64,000 nucleotides of DNA from Burkholderiales bacterium (GCA_016213325.1 JACRAY010000014.1:1-64000), one strand, 5' to 3'. Counted from the first letter of the stretch, positions 8,054-17,139 are shown. The notes: generated by a model from the letters alone, not told the origin. Numbers and translations are program-made.

Positions 8054-10884
8054 CCGGCGACGGGCGGCACCGGTTGCCGCTTCGGGTCGTGGCGGAGTAC
8101 CGCCGCCTCGGGCCGAGCCGCCAGTCGGCCGAGCCGGTGGCCATCGTGCTTTACGAATGGACATCGGCCGCCGAGCCGCCGGACGCACAGGACCTCCTGC
8201 AGCGCGTTGCCCGGCTCTGGCGCCACCTGGACTGGGCGCCCGACGTCCCGCTCGAAGACACGCCCCTGGCCACGCTGGGGCGCGCCATTGCGCTGCTGGC
8301 ACGCTACCTCCTCAACATGTACCGGGGCCAGGTGGAAACCGCCGGCAAGCGTTCGATGCGCGGCAACCGCATCGCTGTCTTCGTCGGTATGCACGACTGG
8401 CGCACCGCGCGCGACGCCATCCACCTCGCCACCGACCTGCTGGGTGCCGCCATGGCGCCCGTGCCGCCCGAAGAGGGCGCGCGGCTGCAGGAAGCACTGA
8501 TGCAGCTGCGAGCCAACTGCCACCGGCTGCATCCCGACTACATCACACGCATCCTGATGCTGGCAGCCAGGCAGCATGGCATCCCCGTCGTGCGCAAGCC
8601 GGGCCGCATGTGGCAATACGGCTGGGGCGCCCACGGGCGCACTTTCCGGGAGGCCGCCTGCGACGCGGACGGCTATGTGGGCAGCAAACTCACCACCGAC
8701 AAGGCGGGCACCACCGCCCTGCTGCACGCACTGGGCCTGCCCGCCACGGTCCAGGCCCTGGCGCAGACCCGCGAAGAGGCGCTGGAGCGGGCGGCCAGCC
8801 TCGGCTTCGACATCGTCGTCAAGCCGGTGTTCGAAGGCCAGGGGCGTGGCGTGACCGTAGGCGTCGGCAACGCCGCGGAGCTGGGCCGTGCCTTCGACGC
8901 GGCGGCGGCCTTCGGGTTGCCGGTGCTGCTGGAACAGCGCGTGCCGGGGCACGACCATCGCCTGCTGGTGGTTGGCTCCAAGCTGGTGGCAGCGTCGCGC
9001 CGCGACCCGCCTTGTGTCACGGGTGATGGCAAGAGCACGGTCGACGCGCTGGTGAAGGCGCTCAACTCGCGCCGCCGCTCGGACCCCGTCACGCGGCGCT
9101 ACCTCAAGACGATCAAGTTCGACGACGCCGTCCTCGCACACCTCGCCTCGCAGGGGCTGGACCGGGGCTCGGTGCCGGCCGCCGGCCGGCCGGTGGCGCT
9201 GCGCAGCAACGCCAACGTATCCACGGGCGGCACGGCCGTGGACGTGCTGCACCTCGTCCACGCAGAAGTGCGTGCGATGGCTGAGACCATCGCAGCGGCT
9301 TTCGGCATGCACGCGTGCGGCATCGACTACATCACGCCGGACATCTCGCGGCCGTGGCGCGAAGCAGGCGGTGCCGTCATCGAGCTGAACGCGTTGCCGG
9401 GCCTCGACGTCCACGTGGCCGCCGGCTGCGACGAGATCGCGCTGGGCGAGGCGGTGCTGGGCCCGGGCACCTGGCGCATCCCCCTTGTGCTGGTGATCGG
9501 GCAAGCGGCCGGACTGCAAGCGCTGGCGAGCCGCTTTCCGGCGCTGGAGATCGGTTCGGGCTTCGGCTTTGCCGCGCCCGGCGTGATGACAGTCGACGGG
9601 ATGGTGCTCGCCGCGCCGGGTGACGCGCACGCGCGCAGCACGCAGCTCCTGCTGAACCCGCGCTGCCGCGTGGCCGTCCTCGCTTGCCTGGCCACCGAAG
9701 TGGCCGACACCGGGCTGCCGGTGGACCACGCCGACCTGCTGCTGAAGGTGGGGCTGGACGGGGGTGACGCTGCCGTGCGCGAAACCGAAGCCATCCTGGA
9801 CGCGCGCAAGCCCGCAGCGCGCACCGTCGATGTCGACGTCGGCCGCGCGTTGGTGGAACTCGGTGCTTTCATCGCGAATCCCCCCGCGCCGCCGCAGCCG
9901 ACAGCGCCCGTGAAGCGCGACCCTGCGCTGCCCGCAGGCTGCACCTGGCTCAAGCGCCACCGGGCCACCGCCGGGCCGACCCTCTTCGCACTCATGCGCG
10001 ACGAAGCCTACCTGCTGCCCCACTTCCTGCAGCACTACCGGTCGCTGGGCGTCGAGAACTTCATCATCTACGACGACAACTCCACCGACGGCTCGCGCGA
10101 GCTGCTCGAGCGCGAAAACGACTGCAGCATCGTGCAGTCGGGCTGGCGCTTCGACCAGGCCATGCCCGATGGCCGCAAGCTGCAGCACGCCTTGAAGGAA
10201 CTGCTGCCTGAAAGCCTGGGCCCCGGCCGATGGGTCCTGGGCGTCGACGTCGACGAGTTCCTCGTGCTGCCGGGGCGCTTCACTTCCGTGGCCGACTTCC
10301 AGCAGGCACTGGACCGCCGCGGATTCGACTGCGTGTTCGGGACGATGGTCGACGCGTATCCTGCGACGCTGGCCCAGCGCAACTACGCGCCCGCGCTGTC
10401 GCCCTTCGAAGGCTCGCCCTACTTCGACATCGAGAGGGGATTCCGCCGCCAACTGCACACGCCTGCGCCCGAAAAAGTGCTGGCGAGCGTCCGCGGGCGG
10501 CTCATCAACCGCTTGCGCCAGGCCGACCCGGCGGCCTGGCGCAAGATCTTCGCGGGCGTCGGCTACCTGATGCCGGCGCTGTCGAAAGTGCCGTTCGTGA
10601 AGACCGGCTGCGGCATCACGCGCAACAACTCGCACGTGGTCAACCGCCAGCCGCCTTTCGGCGTCGAAGTGGCTCTGGCGCACTTCAAGTTCGGCCCCGA
10701 CCTCGACGGCAAGATCGCGCAGGCGATCCAGGGCGGCCACCATTACCTGGGCTCCATCGAGTACCGCTTCCTGCGCGCCGCCGTCCGCGCGCTGGGCAAC
10801 GAAGACCTGCGCTACCCGGGCACGCGCGACCTGCGCGAGCCGCTTGCGCTCGAGGCGGCGGGCTTCACCCGCTTCGACGGCTGA
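8008..10884 (+). CDS. Cyanophycin-synthetase-like ATP-grasp protein fused to a GT2/GT92-like glycosyltransferase
   Basis: About 958 residues from the ATG at 8008 (GGGGA six bases upstream); a GTG at 7987 is also possible. Either start overlaps the TolC gene, implying coupling. Residues about 60-210 resemble the CphA N-terminal region. Residues about 210-490 are a CphA-type ATP-grasp: VVKPVFEGQGRGV near 270, VTGDGKSTVDAL, LRSNANVSTGGTAVD near 398, GIDYITPDISRP and VIELNALPG. Residues about 490-640 align with the CphA Mur-ligase centre, but the GTNGKTTT P-loop reads GQAAGLQA, so that site looks dead. Residues about 655-958 are a glycosyltransferase (LFALMRDEAYLLPHFLQHY, DDNSTDGS, DVDEFLVLP). 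Inferred: an amide ligase and sugar transferase acting on one product, perhaps a surface polymer. Domain calls are good; the substrate is unknown. Confidence 0.85.
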   Translation: MEDRQGEFLASPEPLAGDGRHRLPLRVVAEYRRLGPSRQSAEPVAIVLYEWTSAAEPPDAQDLLQRVARLWRHLDWAPDVPLEDTPLATLGRAIALLARYLLNMYRGQVETAGKRSMRGNRIAVFVGMHDWRTARDAIHLATDLLGAAMAPVPPEEGARLQEALMQLRANCHRLHPDYITRILMLAARQHGIPVVRKPGRMWQYGWGAHGRTFREAACDADGYVGSKLTTDKAGTTALLHALGLPATVQALAQTREEALERAASLGFDIVVKPVFEGQGRGVTVGVGNAAELGRAFDAAAAFGLPVLLEQRVPGHDHRLLVVGSKLVAASRRDPPCVTGDGKSTVDALVKALNSRRRSDPVTRRYLKTIKFDDAVLAHLASQGLDRGSVPAAGRPVALRSNANVSTGGTAVDVLHLVHAEVRAMAETIAAAFGMHACGIDYITPDISRPWREAGGAVIELNALPGLDVHVAAGCDEIALGEAVLGPGTWRIPLVLVIGQAAGLQALASRFPALEIGSGFGFAAPGVMTVDGMVLAAPGDAHARSTQLLLNPRCRVAVLACLATEVADTGLPVDHADLLLKVGLDGGDAAVRETEAILDARKPAARTVDVDVGRALVELGAFIANPPAPPQPTAPVKRDPALPAGCTWLKRHRATAGPTLFALMRDEAYLLPHFLQHYRSLGVENFIIYDDNSTDGSRELLERENDCSIVQSGWRFDQAMPDGRKLQHALKELLPESLGPGRWVLGVDVDEFLVLPGRFTSVADFQQALDRRGFDCVFGTMVDAYPATLAQRNYAPALSPFEGSPYFDIERGFRRQLHTPAPEKVLASVRGRLINRLRQADPAAWRKIFAGVGYLMPALSKVPFVKTGCGITRNNSHVVNRQPPFGVEVALAHFKFGPDLDGKIAQAIQGGHHYLGSIEYRFLRAAVRALGNEDLRYPGTRDLREPLALEAAGFTRFDG

Positions 10885-10896
10885 CGGAGAAGGTGC

Positions 10897-11643
10897 ATGC
10901 ACCTGCCCTGGCTCAACCCCGGCGATCCCTTTCCCGACCCCGCCTTGGCCTGGGACGACAGCCAGCCCGCGCCCGGCCTGCTGGCCGCGGGCGGCGCGCT
11001 GGACGTCGACAGCCTCAAGCGCGCCTATGCCAGCGGCATCTTCCCCTGGTTCAGCGAGGGCCAGCCCATCCTGTGGTGGAGCACCGACCCGCGCATGGTG
11101 CTGGATACCGGTGAATTCAGGTTGCACCGGTCGCTGCGCAAGACGCTGGCGAAGTTCATCGCCGACCCCGCATGCGAACTGCGCTTCGACACGGCGTTCG
11201 ACCGGGTGATCAGGGCCTGCGCCACCACGCCGCGCGCCGGCCAGTCCGGCACATGGATCGTGCCGGCCATGGTGCAGGCCTATGAAGACTTCCACCGCGC
11301 CGGCTTCGCGCACAGCGTGGAGGCCTGGATCGACGGCGAACTGGCGGGCGGGCTGTACTGCGTGGGCCTCGGGCGCGCCGTGTTCGGCGAATCGATGTTC
11401 ACGGTGGTGCCCGACGCTTCCAAGATCGCGCTGGCCGGGCTGGTCGCGTTCTGCCGCGCCAACGGGATCCGGGCCATCGACTGCCAGCAGAACACGCGGC
11501 ACCTCGCTTCGCTGGGCGCGCGCGAGATCGCCAGGACCCGGTTCGTGGAACATGTCGCGCGCGAGTCACGCAAGGCCCCTGCGCATTGGCGATTCGAGCC
11601 CGTATACTGGCACGCACTGCTGCCGCCCAAGCCACCAGCGTGA
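10897..11643 (+). CDS. aat: Leucyl/phenylalanyl-tRNA--protein transferase
   Basis: 248 residues, normal family length. It transfers Leu or Phe from aminoacyl-tRNA to N-terminal Arg or Lys of proteins, marking them for ClpS/ClpAP degradation in the cytoplasm. Diagnostic stretches are [64 protein letters not shown] and GESMF, followed by [18 protein letters not shown]. The start ATG follows a GGAGAAGG-type site 12 bases after the ATP-grasp/GT gene. The stop codon overlaps the start of bpt (GTGA), the usual aat-bpt coupling. Confidence 0.97.
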   Translation: MHLPWLNPGDPFPDPALAWDDSQPAPGLLAAGGALDVDSLKRAYASGIFPWFSEGQPILWWSTDPRMVLDTGEFRLHRSLRKTLAKFIADPACELRFDTAFDRVIRACATTPRAGQSGTWIVPAMVQAYEDFHRAGFAHSVEAWIDGELAGGLYCVGLGRAVFGESMFTVVPDASKIALAGLVAFCRANGIRAIDCQQNTRHLASLGAREIARTRFVEHVARESRKAPAHWRFEPVYWHALLPPKPPA

Positions 11644-12389
11644 CGCACCTCAAGGACCTACCGCTCCAGACGCTCCAGTTCTACGCCACGGCGCCGTATC
11701 CGTGCAGTTACCTGCCGGGGCGGCAGGCGCGGTCGCAGGTAGCCACGCCCAGCCACCTGATCCACAACGACGCCTACTCCGACCTGGTGACCAGCGGCTT
11801 CCGCCGCAGCGGCATGTTCACTTACCGGCCCTACTGCGACGGCTGCCACGCATGCGTGCCCCTGCGCGTACTGGCCTCGCAGTTCAGGCCGAGCCGCAGC
11901 CAGCGGCGTGCGTGGGCGCAGCACCAGGGGCTGCAGGCTCGCGTGCTGAAGCTCTGTTTCGTGCCCGAGCACTACCACTTGTACCTGCGCTACCAGACCG
12001 GCCGCCACGCAGGCGGCGGCATGGACCACGACAGCATCGACCAGTACACCCAGTTCCTGCTGCAAAGCCGGGTCAATTCGCGCCTGGTGGAGTTTCGCGA
12101 CACGCTGCCCGACGGTTCGGCCGGCCCGCTGCGCATGGTGTCCATCCTCGACGTGCTGAACGACGGCATTTCGGCGGTCTATACCTTCTATGAGCCCGAG
12201 CCGGGCACCAGCTACGGCACCTACAGCGTGCTGTGGCAGGTCGAACAGGCGCGCAAGCTGAATCTGCCGCACGTTTACCTGGGTTACTGGATCGGCCAGA
12301 GTCCCAAGATGAACTACAAGGCCCGCTTCGAGCCGCACGAGGTGCTGGTCGACGGCCAGTGGCAGCCCGGCAACAGCCCGGCAGGCTGA
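11640..12389 (+). CDS. bpt: Aspartate/glutamate leucyltransferase (Bpt, R-transferase family)
   Basis: 249 residues from a GTG whose bases overlap the aat stop; a longer frame from 11586 would run into aat and lacks family support. The enzyme transfers leucine to N-terminal Asp or Glu, complementing Aat in the N-degron pathway. Characteristic features are [16 protein letters not shown], the cysteine pair [24 protein letters not shown] and [18 protein letters not shown]. The pairing with aat strengthens the call. Confidence is high; only the start codon is an interpretation. Confidence 0.95.
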   Translation: MTHLKDLPLQTLQFYATAPYPCSYLPGRQARSQVATPSHLIHNDAYSDLVTSGFRRSGMFTYRPYCDGCHACVPLRVLASQFRPSRSQRRAWAQHQGLQARVLKLCFVPEHYHLYLRYQTGRHAGGGMDHDSIDQYTQFLLQSRVNSRLVEFRDTLPDGSAGPLRMVSILDVLNDGISAVYTFYEPEPGTSYGTYSVLWQVEQARKLNLPHVYLGYWIGQSPKMNYKARFEPHEVLVDGQWQPGNSPAG

Positions 12390-12445
12390 TTCGGCCCGCT
12401 CCGGACCGGCGGCGCGCCGGGTCCCATTTCACAAGATAAAATGTG

Positions 12446-12459
12446 GCATTGCGCAATGC
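12446..12459. promoter_or_regulatory. Perfect 14-bp palindrome, probable IclR operator
   Basis: GCATTGCGCAATGC is its own reverse complement and lies 10 bases before the iclR-type ATG at 12470. The AT-rich stretch just upstream (ACAAGATAAAAT, 12431-12442) could hold the promoter. IclR regulators commonly bind such short palindromes to repress their own gene. No divergent gene is present, so autoregulation is the simplest reading. Confidence 0.5.
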
Positions 12460-12469
12460 AGAATGAGCC

Positions 12470-13267
12470 ATGAGAAAGTCCGACCCCAACGCCACCGCCA
12501 CCCCCACGATCCAGGTGATCGAGCGCATGTTCTCCCTGATCGACGTGCTGGCCTCGCGCGAGGACGCGGTGTCGCTGAAGGAAATCAGCGAGAAGACCGG
12601 CCTGCATCCTTCGACCACGCACCGCATCCTGAACGACCTGGCCACCGGGCGCTTCGTCGACCGGCCCGAAGCGGGCAGTTACCGCCTGGGCATGCGCCTG
12701 CTGGAACTCGGCAACCTGGTAAAGGCGCGCCTGAACGTGCGCGACGCGGCGCTCACCCCCATGCGCGAACTGCACAAGCAGATCCAGCAGCCGGTGAACC
12801 TGAGCGTGCGCCAGGGCGACGAGATCGTCTATGTCGAGCGTGCGTACAGCGAGCGCTCGGGCATGCAGGTGGTGCGCGCCATCGGCGGGCGCGCGCCGCT
12901 GCACCTCACGTCCACCGGCAAGCTTTTCCTCGCGGCTGACGACGCCCAGCGCCTGCGCGCCTATGCCACGCGCACGGGCCTGGCGGGGCACACCCGCAAC
13001 AGCATCACGCAGTTGCCCGTGCTGGAGCGCGAACTCGCCAAGGCGCGCCAGTACGGCATCGCCCGCGACAACGAAGAGCTGGAGCTGGGCGTGCGCTGCA
13101 TGGCCGCCGGCATCTATGACGACCAGGGCCGGCTGGTGGCCGGCCTGTCGATCTCGGCGCCGGCCGACCGGCTCGACGAGAGCTGGCTTGCGAAGCTGCA
13201 GGCGACGGCGAACGAGATCTCGTCGGCGCTCGGCCACAAAATGGCGGTGCCGCGCCTGGCGGCCTGA
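12470..13267 (+). CDS. IclR-family transcriptional regulator
   Basis: 265 residues. The N-terminal winged helix-turn-helix is at about 10-75 (IQVIERMFSLIDVLASRED, LKEISEKTGLHPSTTHRILNDL). The C-terminal effector domain has typical IclR motifs (YRLGMRLLELGNLV, HLTSTGKLFLA, GIARDNEELELGVRCMAAGIYDDQGRLVAGLSIS). It acts in the cytoplasm as a ligand-responsive regulator; the ligand cannot be read from sequence. It is preceded by a perfect palindrome likely to be its own operator. The next gene is convergent (rhodanese protein on -), so no obvious target operon adjoins it. Confidence 0.93.
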   Translation: MRKSDPNATATPTIQVIERMFSLIDVLASREDAVSLKEISEKTGLHPSTTHRILNDLATGRFVDRPEAGSYRLGMRLLELGNLVKARLNVRDAALTPMRELHKQIQQPVNLSVRQGDEIVYVERAYSERSGMQVVRAIGGRAPLHLTSTGKLFLAADDAQRLRAYATRTGLAGHTRNSITQLPVLERELAKARQYGIARDNEELELGVRCMAAGIYDDQGRLVAGLSISAPADRLDESWLAKLQATANEISSALGHKMAVPRLAA

Positions 13268-13286
13268 CCGGGCGCGGGCCGGCCGC

Positions 13287-14432
13287 CTATTTCTGCGTCA
13301 GCGAATAGCTGCCGTCGCCGTTGAACTTGGCATCGGCGTCGAGGAACCACGCCTGCACGTCGTTGCGCAGCAGCTTGACCATGTCGTAGGCCTCGCCCGA
13401 GCGTGCCCCGGTGCCGCAGAGGAACACCACGGGCCGGTCGTTGGGCAGCGTGGCCACCTGCTTCTCGAGTTCGTTGATCGGCAGGCTGACTGCGCCCTGG
13501 ATGGTGCCCCTGGCGAACTCGCGCGCGTCGCGTACATCCACGAGCAGCACCGATGCCGGGCTCGACCGCCAGACCTGCACGAACGATTCGACCGTTGCGG
13601 AGCCCTTCTCCTTGCCCGGCACCAGCTGCACCGCCGAGCCCGTGGATGGCGTGGCCGCGCCGGCCACTGCGCCGCCCATGCCCTTCAACTCCGCCCACTC
13701 GGGGTAGCCTTCCGGGTAGGTCAGCACATGGGTGTACCCGAGCTTGCGGGCCTTGGCCGCCGAGTTGTCCGACAGCACGCATTCCAGGCCGCCGCAGTAG
13801 AACACCAGCGGCGTCGCCTTGTCGGTGGGCAACTGGCCGGCGAGCTTGTCGAACTCGGTGTCGGGAATGTTGACCGCCGTGGGAATCATGCCCTTTTCGG
13901 CAAGGCGGCGCGGCCGCGCGTCGATGAGCGCATAAGCGGCCTTGTCGTCCACCAGCTTCTGGATGTGCGCGGCCGACACCGACACCTGCGCGCCACTGGC
14001 CGACCAGTCCGGCATGCCGGCGGCGTAGACCCTGATGTTGGAGTACCCGAGCTTCTCGGCCTTGAACGCCGAGTTGTGGCTGAGCATGCAGTCGTAGCCG
14101 CCGCAGTAGAAGATCAACAGGGTGGACTTGTCTGCGGGCAGCCTGTGGGCCAGCTTCTCGAACTGCGTATCGGGGATGTTCAGCGCCCCGGGAATGTGGC
14201 CGGGGTCGAACTGCCGCGCGGCCGGCCGCGAGTCGACCACCATCACGCCTTTCTTCGGCGGGATGTCGACGTTGGCCCGCACGAAGTCGAAGTCGACCAG
14301 CGCGCGGTACCAGCCTTCCTTCGGCTGGACCACCGACTGCGTGGCGGGCTGGGCCAGCACGGGGGTAACCATCGGGCCAGCGGCGAACGCGGCAGCCAGC
14401 GCCAGGACGAGTGTCAAGTGGTTCGTTCTCAT
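13287..14432 (-). CDS. Periplasmic protein with three rhodanese domains
   Basis: 381 residues with a Sec signal peptide (LTLVLALAAAFAAGP, cleavage near VLAQ). Three rhodanese-like domains follow, at about 45-145, 155-250 and 285-375. The first two carry a YCGGYDC/YCGGLEC loop. The third has CGTGARSGEA, the classic single-domain active-site loop. Rhodaneses move sulfane sulfur between carriers. The gene is last in a - strand cluster with an octaheme cytochrome c, a cytochrome b and a monoheme cytochrome c, so it may handle sulfur released or consumed by that system. The start has a GGAG site. Domain assignment is firm; the substrate is inferred. Confidence 0.88.
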   Translation of the reverse strand: MRTNHLTLVLALAAAFAAGPMVTPVLAQPATQSVVQPKEGWYRALVDFDFVRANVDIPPKKGVMVVDSRPAARQFDPGHIPGALNIPDTQFEKLAHRLPADKSTLLIFYCGGYDCMLSHNSAFKAEKLGYSNIRVYAAGMPDWSASGAQVSVSAAHIQKLVDDKAAYALIDARPRRLAEKGMIPTAVNIPDTEFDKLAGQLPTDKATPLVFYCGGLECVLSDNSAAKARKLGYTHVLTYPEGYPEWAELKGMGGAVAGAATPSTGSAVQLVPGKEKGSATVESFVQVWRSSPASVLLVDVRDAREFARGTIQGAVSLPINELEKQVATLPNDRPVVFLCGTGARSGEAYDMVKLLRNDVQAWFLDADAKFNGDGSYSLTQK

Positions 14433-14451
14433 GAGGTAGCTCCAATCGGTA

Positions 14452-14844
14452 TCAGCTGCAGCTGGCGGGGGCGTCGCCGTCCTTCGCGCCCTTGAGCAGG
14501 AAGGCCTTCAGGTCGTCGGCGAGTTCCGGGTCGGGCACGGCGACGAACTTCTCGGCCGCCTTGTTGGACGCCTTGATGCTGTTGCGGTAGGCCTGCCCGA
14601 CGTACTGGCTGACCTTGTCCTTGCCTTTGGCATGCCGGTCCGCCTGCAGGTAGGCGCCCCACTCGGCCTTGGTTTTCGAACTCGGGTTGATGCTGCCCAC
14701 CGGCAGCGCCACGTGGCACGAGGTGCAGACGCTGCGGTAGTAGATGCGCCCGCGCTTCCAGTCGGCGTCGTAGGCCAGCGCCGGCGCAGCGGCCACAAGC
14801 AGGGCCAGCGCGGCTGCGGTTTGGAGCAGTTTGCGGTTTGTCAT
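14452..14844 (-). CDS. Small periplasmic monoheme c-type cytochrome
   Basis: 130 residues with a signal peptide (LLQTAAALALLVAAAPALA). There is one heme-binding CTSCH motif near residue 40. The mature protein is about 105 residues and lacks transmembrane segments. It likely shuttles electrons between the adjacent membrane cytochrome b and the octaheme enzyme. The start follows a GGAGAAAGC ribosome site. The genes on either side are spaced about 20 bases apart, consistent with one transcript. It does not match a specific cytochrome class clearly; class I is the closest guess. Confidence 0.85.
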   Translation of the reverse strand: MTNRKLLQTAAALALLVAAAPALAYDADWKRGRIYYRSVCTSCHVALPVGSINPSSKTKAEWGAYLQADRHAKGKDKVSQYVGQAYRNSIKASNKAAEKFVAVPDPELADDLKAFLLKGAKDGDAPASCS

Positions 14845-14866
14845 GCTTTCTCCAGGTGAATCGGTT

Positions 14867-15478
14867 TCAGGCGGCGTCGTGGCGGTCTTCCCAGCCGGTC
14901 AGCATGGCCTTCAGGTGCGCGCCCACGGTCGGGCCGGTGGTGATGAGGTACAGGTGGCTGATGAGGAACGCGAGCATCAGGAAGGCGCCCGCGGTGTGGG
15001 CCACGGCAACCCACTGCAGCGACAGGCCGGACAGCCCCCACGCCGCCCAGCTCGCGTGGAACAGGTACAGCGCGCCGGTTACCCAGATCAGCGGGCCGAC
15101 GAGCACCATCACCAGCAGGTACGCCATTGCCTGCAACGGGTTGTGCTTGCGCTGCAGCGTCGGCCGGTAAGGGTGCGGTTCGCCCTTGAAGATGCCCACG
15201 GCGTAGAACCGCGCGACCGCGAGTGCCTTGTGCGTGGTGGGCAGGTACTGGCGCCACTCGCCGGTGGTCAGGTGCCAGAAGATCGCGAACACCCACAGCC
15301 CCACCAGCGACCAGGCGCCCACGGTGTGCCACTGCACGGCACGCTCGAATCCCAGCAGGCGGAAAGTGCCGTGTACTTCGAAGCCGGTGGCAAGCATGCC
15401 GATGATCAGCAGCGCCTGCGCCCAGTGCCAGAAGCGCTCGAAGCCCTTGAACAGGTAGATGCGTCCGGTGGTCATCAT
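14867..15478 (-). CDS. Membrane cytochrome b (b561/thiosulfate reductase cytochrome b-like)
   Basis: 203 residues with about four hydrophobic helices (FWHWAQALLIIGMLATGF, WSLVGLWVFAIFWHL, MAYLLVMVLVGPLIWVTGALYLF, VAVAHTAGAFLMLAFLISHLYL). Histidines suited to b-heme ligation lie in the FERFWHW, QWHTVGAW, IFWHL, AHTAG and ISHLY stretches. The short loop EWRQYLPTTHK is typical of this family. It probably links the quinone pool to the adjacent periplasmic cytochromes. It starts six bases after the octaheme gene stop. The family call is good; the direction of electron flow is inferred. Confidence 0.88.
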   Translation of the reverse strand: MMTTGRIYLFKGFERFWHWAQALLIIGMLATGFEVHGTFRLLGFERAVQWHTVGAWSLVGLWVFAIFWHLTTGEWRQYLPTTHKALAVARFYAVGIFKGEPHPYRPTLQRKHNPLQAMAYLLVMVLVGPLIWVTGALYLFHASWAAWGLSGLSLQWVAVAHTAGAFLMLAFLISHLYLITTGPTVGAHLKAMLTGWEDRHDAA

Positions 15479-15484
15479 GGTTCC

Positions 15485-17101
15485 TCATGCCTCTTGTGAG
15501 CGGCGGCGGGCGCTGGCGATGCGCACCGCACCGTGTCCCAGCACGCCGAGCAGCACCAGCGCGGCCAGTGACCACCCGGCGGTATCGACAAGCGCGTTGC
15601 GGTCGCGCGCCGGCAGGTAGATGCCGGGCACGCCAGCGAGCCGGCCGGCAGCCTGGTGGCAATCGGCGCAGCCGAGCGCCTTGCCCTTCGGCGCGACCAT
15701 GTGCGTGATCGGCCACGACATCTCGGTGCGCACGAAGCCGACCTTGCCGGAGAACGGGGCGCCGGCATCCTGCATGCCGCTCTCGATCGCGCCCTCCCAG
15801 CCGAAACTCTTCCAGTACGCCCTGGCATCGTTGCCGGCGGTGTGCGGCGTCACCAGCGTGCGGTTCACCACGTCGTAGGGCTGCGCGCCGCGGAACACCT
15901 TGACCGGCCAGATCATCGAGCGGCCGTCGGAGGCGCTGCCGCCCAGCGTGTTGATGCGGGTGATCCCGTCCGGTGCGATCTTGTCGCCCAGCAGGGTGTA
16001 AGTCACGTCGCCGTTGAACCAGACGTACTCGGGTACCACGTTCTCGCCGAGGGTGAAATCGCCCTTCTTCGAGTCGTAGGTCACGCGCCCCTTGGCGTCC
16101 TTGCGCAGGAAGGGCTGGCCTTTGATGTCCAGCCGGCCGGCCGTGGACCAGTCCCAGGTCATCTTGGTGGCCACCCCGCCGCGGGCGATGGCGGGGATGT
16201 GGCAGGTCTGGCAGGCGAGCTTCGCGGCGTGCGCGTCCAGCCGCGTGTCACCCTTGTGCGGCGCGTTGGTGTGGCACGACGCACAAGTGGCCGGATTGCG
16301 TGACTCTTCGCGCCCACGCATCAGGGCGCCGCCCCGGTCGGTGGCAGTAGGGGTGTAGCGGCTGCCCGCGACGTCGTGGCTCGAGCCCTTGTGGCAGGTG
16401 GCGCAGGTGAAGTCCAGTCCCGCGGCGTCCATGTGCACGTCGATCTCCTTGTCGGGAGCCGCGAGCGAGCTGTCCATGTCGCCGTGCTTCACGCCGTCGC
16501 CGCCGCCGCCGAAGAAGTGGCAGGCGCCGCAGTTGTCGCGGCTGGACTTGCCCACCTTCTGCGCGACCTTGGCAAGGTCGATGCCCTTGACGATCTTGCC
16601 CGAGCCGGGCGGCAGCTCGATGTCCTGCACCGGCGGATGCCCGGCGAGCCCGGGCACCTTGCGATAGACGCCTGTGGTGTCGTGGCAGACGAGGCAGTCC
16701 ACGTTCTGCTGGGCGCTGAAGTCGAAGCCGCTGTCCTTCCAGCCATAGCCGACGTGGCAACTCGTGCAGAACGGGTAGTTCGCCGGGATCGAGATGCAGA
16801 AGTTGTTGAGCACGTTCTTCTTGCCCAGCTTCTGGCCCGTCTGCGGGTGGATTGCCTCCCAGGTCCAGTGCTTGGTGCGGTGGACCTGGCCGGCCGCCTC
16901 GGTATGGCACTGCAGGCAGGCTTGCGTGACCTCGGGGCCGGATTGGAAGGTGCGCTGGAGTTCCTTGAACTTGCCGTGGTCCGCCGTCGTGGCCAGCCTG
17001 ACGGGCTTGGCGTCGGGTGCCGCCGCGGCCCCAGCGGTGGCCAGCATCAGGATCAGCAGTGCGGCGCAAGCCCTCGCGCCCAGCCGTAATCGGGTCTTCA
17101 T
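15485..17101 (-). CDS. Octaheme c-type cytochrome, tetrathionate reductase (Otr) family
   Basis: 538 residues with a signal peptide. Eight CxxCH motifs are visible in order: CLQCH, CTSCH, CLVCH, CGACH, CATCH, CASCH, CQTCH and CADCH. A hydrophobic C-terminal helix (WSLAALVLLGVLGHGAVRI) may anchor it to the membrane. The pattern, including KHW after the first heme and GGGGDGVKHGDMD near heme 4, fits the octaheme tetrathionate reductase family, whose studied member from Shewanella reduces tetrathionate and also nitrite and hydroxylamine. It leads an operon with cytochrome b, cytochrome c and a rhodanese protein. A GGAAGG site precedes the ATG, and an FNR-type box lies about 70 bases upstream. 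The family is firm; the physiological substrate is open. Confidence 0.92.
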   Translation of the reverse strand: MKTRLRLGARACAALLILMLATAGAAAAPDAKPVRLATTADHGKFKELQRTFQSGPEVTQACLQCHTEAAGQVHRTKHWTWEAIHPQTGQKLGKKNVLNNFCISIPANYPFCTSCHVGYGWKDSGFDFSAQQNVDCLVCHDTTGVYRKVPGLAGHPPVQDIELPPGSGKIVKGIDLAKVAQKVGKSSRDNCGACHFFGGGGDGVKHGDMDSSLAAPDKEIDVHMDAAGLDFTCATCHKGSSHDVAGSRYTPTATDRGGALMRGREESRNPATCASCHTNAPHKGDTRLDAHAAKLACQTCHIPAIARGGVATKMTWDWSTAGRLDIKGQPFLRKDAKGRVTYDSKKGDFTLGENVVPEYVWFNGDVTYTLLGDKIAPDGITRINTLGGSASDGRSMIWPVKVFRGAQPYDVVNRTLVTPHTAGNDARAYWKSFGWEGAIESGMQDAGAPFSGKVGFVRTEMSWPITHMVAPKGKALGCADCHQAAGRLAGVPGIYLPARDRNALVDTAGWSLAALVLLGVLGHGAVRIASARRRSQEA

Positions 17102-17115
17102 GGTGCCTTCCGTTC

Positions 17116-17139
17116 TTATTTGAGCACTTAGTCAAATAA
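17116..17139 (-). promoter_or_regulatory. 8-8-8 inverted repeat in octaheme operon leader/promoter
   Basis: TTATTTGA and TCAAATAA are exact reverse complements separated by 8 bases. The repeat lies 15-38 bases upstream of the octaheme start codon and covers the expected -10 region (CATTAT read on -, 17141-17136). It may be an operator for a second regulator, or may simply frame an AT-rich promoter. Confidence 0.45.

Noticed and set aside
8050..11553. 1,167-codon frame on the minus strand opposite the ATP-grasp/GT and aat genes
   Set aside because: It is a GC-rich antisense shadow: low-complexity Arg/Gly/Ala composition, no domain, and both opposite-strand genes have strong family motifs.
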